Below are positions 52,468 to 55,199 of a DNA stretch of 55,199 nt, one piece after another (within the stretch, counting starts at the first letter, position 1; each line of letters starts with the position of its first letter). The stretch comes from Streptomyces sp. ISL-11 (lineage in GTDB: Bacteria; Actinomycetota; Actinomycetes; Streptomycetales; Streptomycetaceae). The stretch covers positions 1 through 55,199 of the forward strand of contig NZ_JAGGOL010000080.1 of NCBI RefSeq assembly GCF_018614525.1. The letters are read 5' to 3'. The notes under the pieces are model-generated. The model worked only from the letters and a program-made list of their open reading frames with translations, ran no database searches and was not told the DNA's origin. The position numbers were made by a program, and so were the translations under genes.

Positions 52468-53490
52468 TTACTTCAGCTTCGTGCCCGTGGCGCGCAGGTC
52501 CGCGCACGCCTTGGTGACGCGCTCGGCCATGCCGGCCTCGGCCAGCTTGCCCCAGGTGCGCGGGTCGTACTTCGACTTGGTGCCGACCTCGCCGTCGACC
52601 TTCAGGACACCGTCGTAGTTGCGGAACATGTGGTCCGCGACCGGGCGGGTGAAGGCGTACTGGGTGTCGGTGTCGAGGTTCATCTTCACGACGCCGTTCT
52701 CCAGCGCGGTGCGGATCTCCTGCTCGGTGGAGCCGGAGCCGCCGTGGAAGACGAAGTCGAACGGGTCGGCCTTGCCGGCCTTGGCGGCGAGGCCGTCCTG
52801 GAGCTCACGCAGCAGCTCCGGCTTGAGGACGACGTTGCCCGGCTTGTAGACGCCGTGGACGTTGCCGAAGGAGGCGGCCAGCAGGTAGCGGCCGTGCTCG
52901 CCCAGGCCCAGGGCCTCGGCGGTGCGCTCGACGTCCGCGACGGTGGTGTAGAGCTCGTCGTTGATCTCGTGCGAGACGCCGTCCTCCTCACCGCCGGTCG
53001 GGGTGATCTCGACCTCAAGGATGATCTTCGCCTTGACGGCCTCGGCGAGGAGCTCCTTCGCGATGGCGAGGTTCTCGTCGAGCTTCTCGGCGGAGCCGTC
53101 CCACATGTGGGACTGGAAGAGCGGGTTCTGGCCGGCGGCGACGCGCTCCTGCGAGATGGCCAGCAGCGGGCGGACGTAGCCGTCCAGCTTGTCCTTCGGG
53201 CAGTGGTCGGTGTGCAGCGCGATGTTCACCGGGTACTTCTTCGCGACGACGTGCGCGAACTCGGCGAGCGCGACGGCACCGGAGACCATGTCCTTGCTGT
53301 ACTGGCCGCCCAGGAACTCCGCACCACCGGTGGAGATCTGGATGATGCCGTCGCTCTCCGCCTCGGCGAAGCCGCGCAGCGCGGCGTGGAGGGTCTGCGT
53401 CGAGGTGACGTTGATGGCCGGGTAGGCGAACTTGCCTGCCTTCGCCCGGTCGAGCATCTCGTTGTAGACCTCGGGGGTTGCGATGGGCAT
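52468..53490 (-). CDS. fba: Class II fructose-bisphosphate aldolase (340 aa)
   Basis: Zinc-dependent aldolase that cleaves fructose 1,6-bisphosphate to DHAP and glyceraldehyde 3-phosphate. Zn ligands and catalytic residues visible in NIALHTDHCPKDKLDGY, LEVEITPTGGEEDGVSHEIN, AASFGNVHGVYKPGNVVL and FDFVFHGGSGS; the NLDTDTQYAFTRPV segment follows. Typical actinobacterial length. ATG at 53488-53490 with AGGAG upstream at 8 nt spacing. Monocistronic, between its own terminator and the parS-bearing palindrome of pyrE. Confidence 0.97.
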   Translation of the reverse strand: MPIATPEVYNEMLDRAKAGKFAYPAINVTSTQTLHAALRGFAEAESDGIIQISTGGAEFLGGQYSKDMVSGAVALAEFAHVVAKKYPVNIALHTDHCPKDKLDGYVRPLLAISQERVAAGQNPLFQSHMWDGSAEKLDENLAIAKELLAEAVKAKIILEVEITPTGGEEDGVSHEINDELYTTVADVERTAEALGLGEHGRYLLAASFGNVHGVYKPGNVVLKPELLRELQDGLAAKAGKADPFDFVFHGGSGSTEQEIRTALENGVVKMNLDTDTQYAFTRPVADHMFRNYDGVLKVDGEVGTKSKYDPRTWGKLAEAGMAERVTKACADLRATGTKLK

Positions 53491-53619
53491 CTGTCCGCTC
53501 CTTGTGATGTGCGGGTACGGGCGAAATACGGGCCCTGACCTAGGGGGCGACGGTCATCGTCGAAGCCATCCTCCCAGATACCCCGCGACGCTACACATGA
53601 GGTCTGCCCCGCTCATATG

Positions 53620-53659
53620 CGAAGGGCGCGTGGTTTCACGTGAAACCACGCGCCCTTCG
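53620..53659 (-). terminator. 40-bp perfect palindrome after pyrE (terminator)
   Basis: CGAAGGGCGCGTGGTTTCAC followed directly by its reverse complement, twenty base pairs with no spacer, 26 bp after the pyrE stop. It would form a very stable hairpin. Confidence 0.8.
53633..53646. promoter_or_regulatory. parS centromere-like site
   Basis: GTTTCACGTGAAAC, a perfect match to the 14-bp core of the ParB-binding parS consensus (TGTTTCACGTGAAACA), centred on the pyrE terminator palindrome. The flanking bases are G and C instead of T and A. Streptomyces parS sites cluster around oriC, so it suggests origin-proximal position. Confidence 0.75.
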
Positions 53660-53684
53660 GCGACGCTTTTGGAGAACGAGCAGG

Positions 53685-54230
53685 TCAGGAGAGGTCGAGG
53701 TCCCCGAGCGAGTAGCCCGTCACATAACGGAGGCCCGCGCCCTCGATGGCCGACTCGGCACCGCGGTCGACGATGGTCGCCACGGCGACGACCTCCGCGC
53801 CCGCCTCGCGCGCCGCCTCGACGGCGGTCAGCGGCGAGCCGCCGGTGGTCGAGGTGTCCTCGACCACCAGGACCCGGCGGCCCTTGATGTCCGGGCCCTC
53901 GATGCGGCGCTGCATGCCGTGGGCCTTCTGCGCCTTGCGGACGACGAACGCGTCGAGCTTGCGGCCGCGCGCGGCGGCGGCGTGCAGCATCGAGGTGGCG
54001 ACCGGGTCGGCGCCCAGGGTGAGGCCGCCCACGGCGTCGTACTCCAGGTCCGCCGTGGCGTCCAGCATCACCTGGCCGACCAGGGGCGCCGCCTCGGCGT
54101 CCAGGGTGATCCGGCGCAGGTCGATGTAGTAGTCGGCCTCCTTGCCGGAGGAGAGGGTCACCTTGCCGTGGACCACGGCCTTGTCCTTGATCTGCTGCAG
54201 CAGGGCGTCACGCGCATCGCTCATGGGCAT
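53685..54230 (-). CDS. pyrE: Orotate phosphoribosyltransferase (181 aa)
   Basis: Makes orotidylate from orotate and PRPP. The PRPP-binding site VLVVEDTSTTGGSPLTAVEAAR is conserved, as are LSSGKEADYYIDLR and VGGLTLGADPVATSML. Start: ATG 54230 or a second ATG two codons later; neither has a clear ribosome site, and the gap to the aldose-epimerase-like gene is 4 bp, so it is probably translated by coupling. The unit likely starts at that upstream gene, placing pyrE second in a two-gene operon. Confidence 0.95.
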   Translation of the reverse strand: MPMSDARDALLQQIKDKAVVHGKVTLSSGKEADYYIDLRRITLDAEAAPLVGQVMLDATADLEYDAVGGLTLGADPVATSMLHAAAARGRKLDAFVVRKAQKAHGMQRRIEGPDIKGRRVLVVEDTSTTGGSPLTAVEAAREAGAEVVAVATIVDRGAESAIEGAGLRYVTGYSLGDLDLS

Positions 54231-54234
54231 GAGC

Positions 54235-55035
54235 TTAGGCCAGGGTGCGCCAGGTCCACGTCGTGGAGGTCTCCAGGGGATCGATCGGCGTGACGAGGCG
54301 CGGCAGGGTGTTGAGCCCGTTCGGGGGGCCGGACTGGGGCTCCACGCAGACGGCCTCGGCCTGCTCGTCGTAGATGACGACCCACTCGTCGTGGCTGGTG
54401 ACCTTCAGCTCCAGGGCGCCGGGCCAGGTGAGCGTGACGTCCACGCCGTCGGGCATGCCGAAGCAGTCGTCCCAGGGGCCGGGCCGGGGGTCGATCCGGC
54501 GGCCGGTCGGCAGGTGGTCGTCGCCGCGCTCCTCCTGCCACGCGGCGTCGAAGGTGAGCTCGACATCGCCGCCGGTGCCGAGGCTGCGCAGGAACCAGGG
54601 GTGCCAGCCGGCCTGGGCGGGGAAGGAGTTGTCGTAGGTCTCCACGCCCATGGTGAGCGCCAGGGAATCCTCCGCCAGCTCGACCAGCTGGGTGACCCGG
54701 CCGCTGTACGGCCAGGGCGCGGTGAGGTCGTGGGTGAAGGCCGCCGACGTGCCGTCCGCGCGGACCGTGCGCCAGACGCCGTCCCGGGCGGTGCCGTGGA
54801 TCGCGTGCGGCCCGGCGTTCAGGGGCATCTGGTGGCGTTCGCCGCCGTTGCGAAACTGCCCCAGCTCGATGCGGCCGCACCAGGGGACCATGGGGAAGGC
54901 GCCGTACTTGTCGCCCTGCCGCAGGAGCTCCGTGCCGCCGAGCCGGAAGCTCGTGATCCGGCAGCCGTTGCGCGGGTCCACGGTCAGCTCGGCGTCGCCG
55001 GCCTTCAGTACGGTCTTCGTGTCGTCATTGCTCAC
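54235..55035 (-). CDS. Aldose 1-epimerase-like protein (266 aa)
   Basis: Galactose-mutarotase-like beta-sandwich. Conserved residues in FPMVPWCGRIELGQFRNGG and PHAIHGTARDGVW, the His in GWHPWFLRS, and VCVEPQSGPPNGLNT where Glu acts as base, suggest a functional mutarotase for a hexose, or the D-hexose-6-phosphate mutarotase type. GTG start at 55033-55035 (the family begins with KTVLKAGDAELTVDP); the upstream frame is non-conserved. Ends 4 bp before the pyrE ATG, so the two are likely co-transcribed. Confidence 0.85.
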   Translation of the reverse strand: MSNDDTKTVLKAGDAELTVDPRNGCRITSFRLGGTELLRQGDKYGAFPMVPWCGRIELGQFRNGGERHQMPLNAGPHAIHGTARDGVWRTVRADGTSAAFTHDLTAPWPYSGRVTQLVELAEDSLALTMGVETYDNSFPAQAGWHPWFLRSLGTGGDVELTFDAAWQEERGDDHLPTGRRIDPRPGPWDDCFGMPDGVDVTLTWPGALELKVTSHDEWVVIYDEQAEAVCVEPQSGPPNGLNTLPRLVTPIDPLETSTTWTWRTLA

Positions 55036-55110
55036 GTCCCCGACATTACGGGCTGGGGCGCGCCCGGCACCTCCTCGGCCAGGGCTCGCGGGCACCCGTA
55101 TGACGCGGGG

Positions 55111-55199
55111 TCAGCGGCGCCGGCGCAGCACCCGTCCCACCACCACCGCGGACGCCAGGGCCACCGCGGCCGCCGGCGCGGCCCAGCGCAGGGCCGCCG
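55111..55199 (-). CDS. C-terminal end of a membrane protein (runs off the window)
   Basis: The last ~29 codons of a leftward frame, reading to the window edge: Ala/Val-rich hydrophobic stretch (AAAVALASAVVVGRVL) ending in four Arg and a TGA at 55111-55113. One TM helix with a basic cytoplasmic end; nothing more can be said. Confidence 0.5.
   Translation of the reverse strand, partial: AALRWAAPAAAVALASAVVVGRVLRRRR

Overview
The window is chromosomal DNA from a very GC-rich actinomycete, almost certainly a Streptomyces. The evidence is the third-position GC bias that creates long antisense ORFs, the presence of BldC, an Lsr2-type nucleoid protein, DUF3073/DUF3151/DUF6274 families, frequent GTG and TTG starts, a valine dehydrogenase, and a mycothiol-type sterol-carrier family protein. 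The content is mostly core housekeeping, and a perfect 14-bp parS core near the right end suggests a replication-origin-proximal location.

Layout. 1-2.5 kb: end of a lipoprotein gene, a zincin-like protease, a tRNA cluster (Glu, Asp, Phe) and a membrane protein. 2.5-7.1 kb: hrpA, a second identical tRNA-Asp, and a DUF6274 protein. 7.2-11.1 kb: bldC, a conserved unknown protein, vdh and a DUF3073 protein. 11.1-18.2 kb: purine genes purM, purF and the overlapping purS-purQ-purL operon, all leftward, with a sterol-carrier family gene between. 18.5-19.4 kb: the lsr2 paralogue and three tRNA-Gly genes, two of them with non-canonical D and T arms. 19.5-23.6 kb: an ABC exporter plus NarL-type two-component module, bracketed by a 124-bp direct repeat of tRNA-Gly(GCC) and its terminator. 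23.8-28.2 kb: an OmpR-type two-component pair, divergent from a MurG-like glycosyltransferase and a sugar nucleotide dehydratase/epimerase. 28.2-34.1 kb: purC, a dimethylformamidase-like protein, a degenerate M48-like membrane protein and purD. 34.3-40.6 kb: a SLATT 2TM protein, an unknown protein, a GT2/multi-TM fusion, a GntR regulator and a class III aminotransferase. 40.9-47.8 kb: a cold-shock protein, a membrane Ser/Thr kinase, purA, a degenerate diacylglycerol-kinase-like protein and a NarL-type two-component pair. 47.9-55.2 kb: kynureninase and tryptophan dioxygenase, a DUF3151 protein, a DHA2-type efflux protein, fba, pyrE, an aldose-1-epimerase-like gene and the end of a membrane protein gene.

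How the genes work together. Eight purine genes (purA, C, D, F, L, M, Q, S) lie within about 33 kb, but in five separate transcription units, not one operon. pyrE adds pyrimidine synthesis, and fba central glycolysis. kynU and tdo form a two-gene tryptophan-degradation operon; the intervening kynurenine formamidase is not here. Three two-component systems, one Ser/Thr kinase and one GntR protein make the window rich in signalling.

The most interesting signals are the two tRNA-Gly(UCC) genes that carry GTGC where GTTC is expected, the parS site fused to the pyrE terminator, a dispersed repeat whose three copies each end at a TAG stop codon, and the MurG-like/dehydratase pair with an 11-bp-periodic operator at its divergent promoter.
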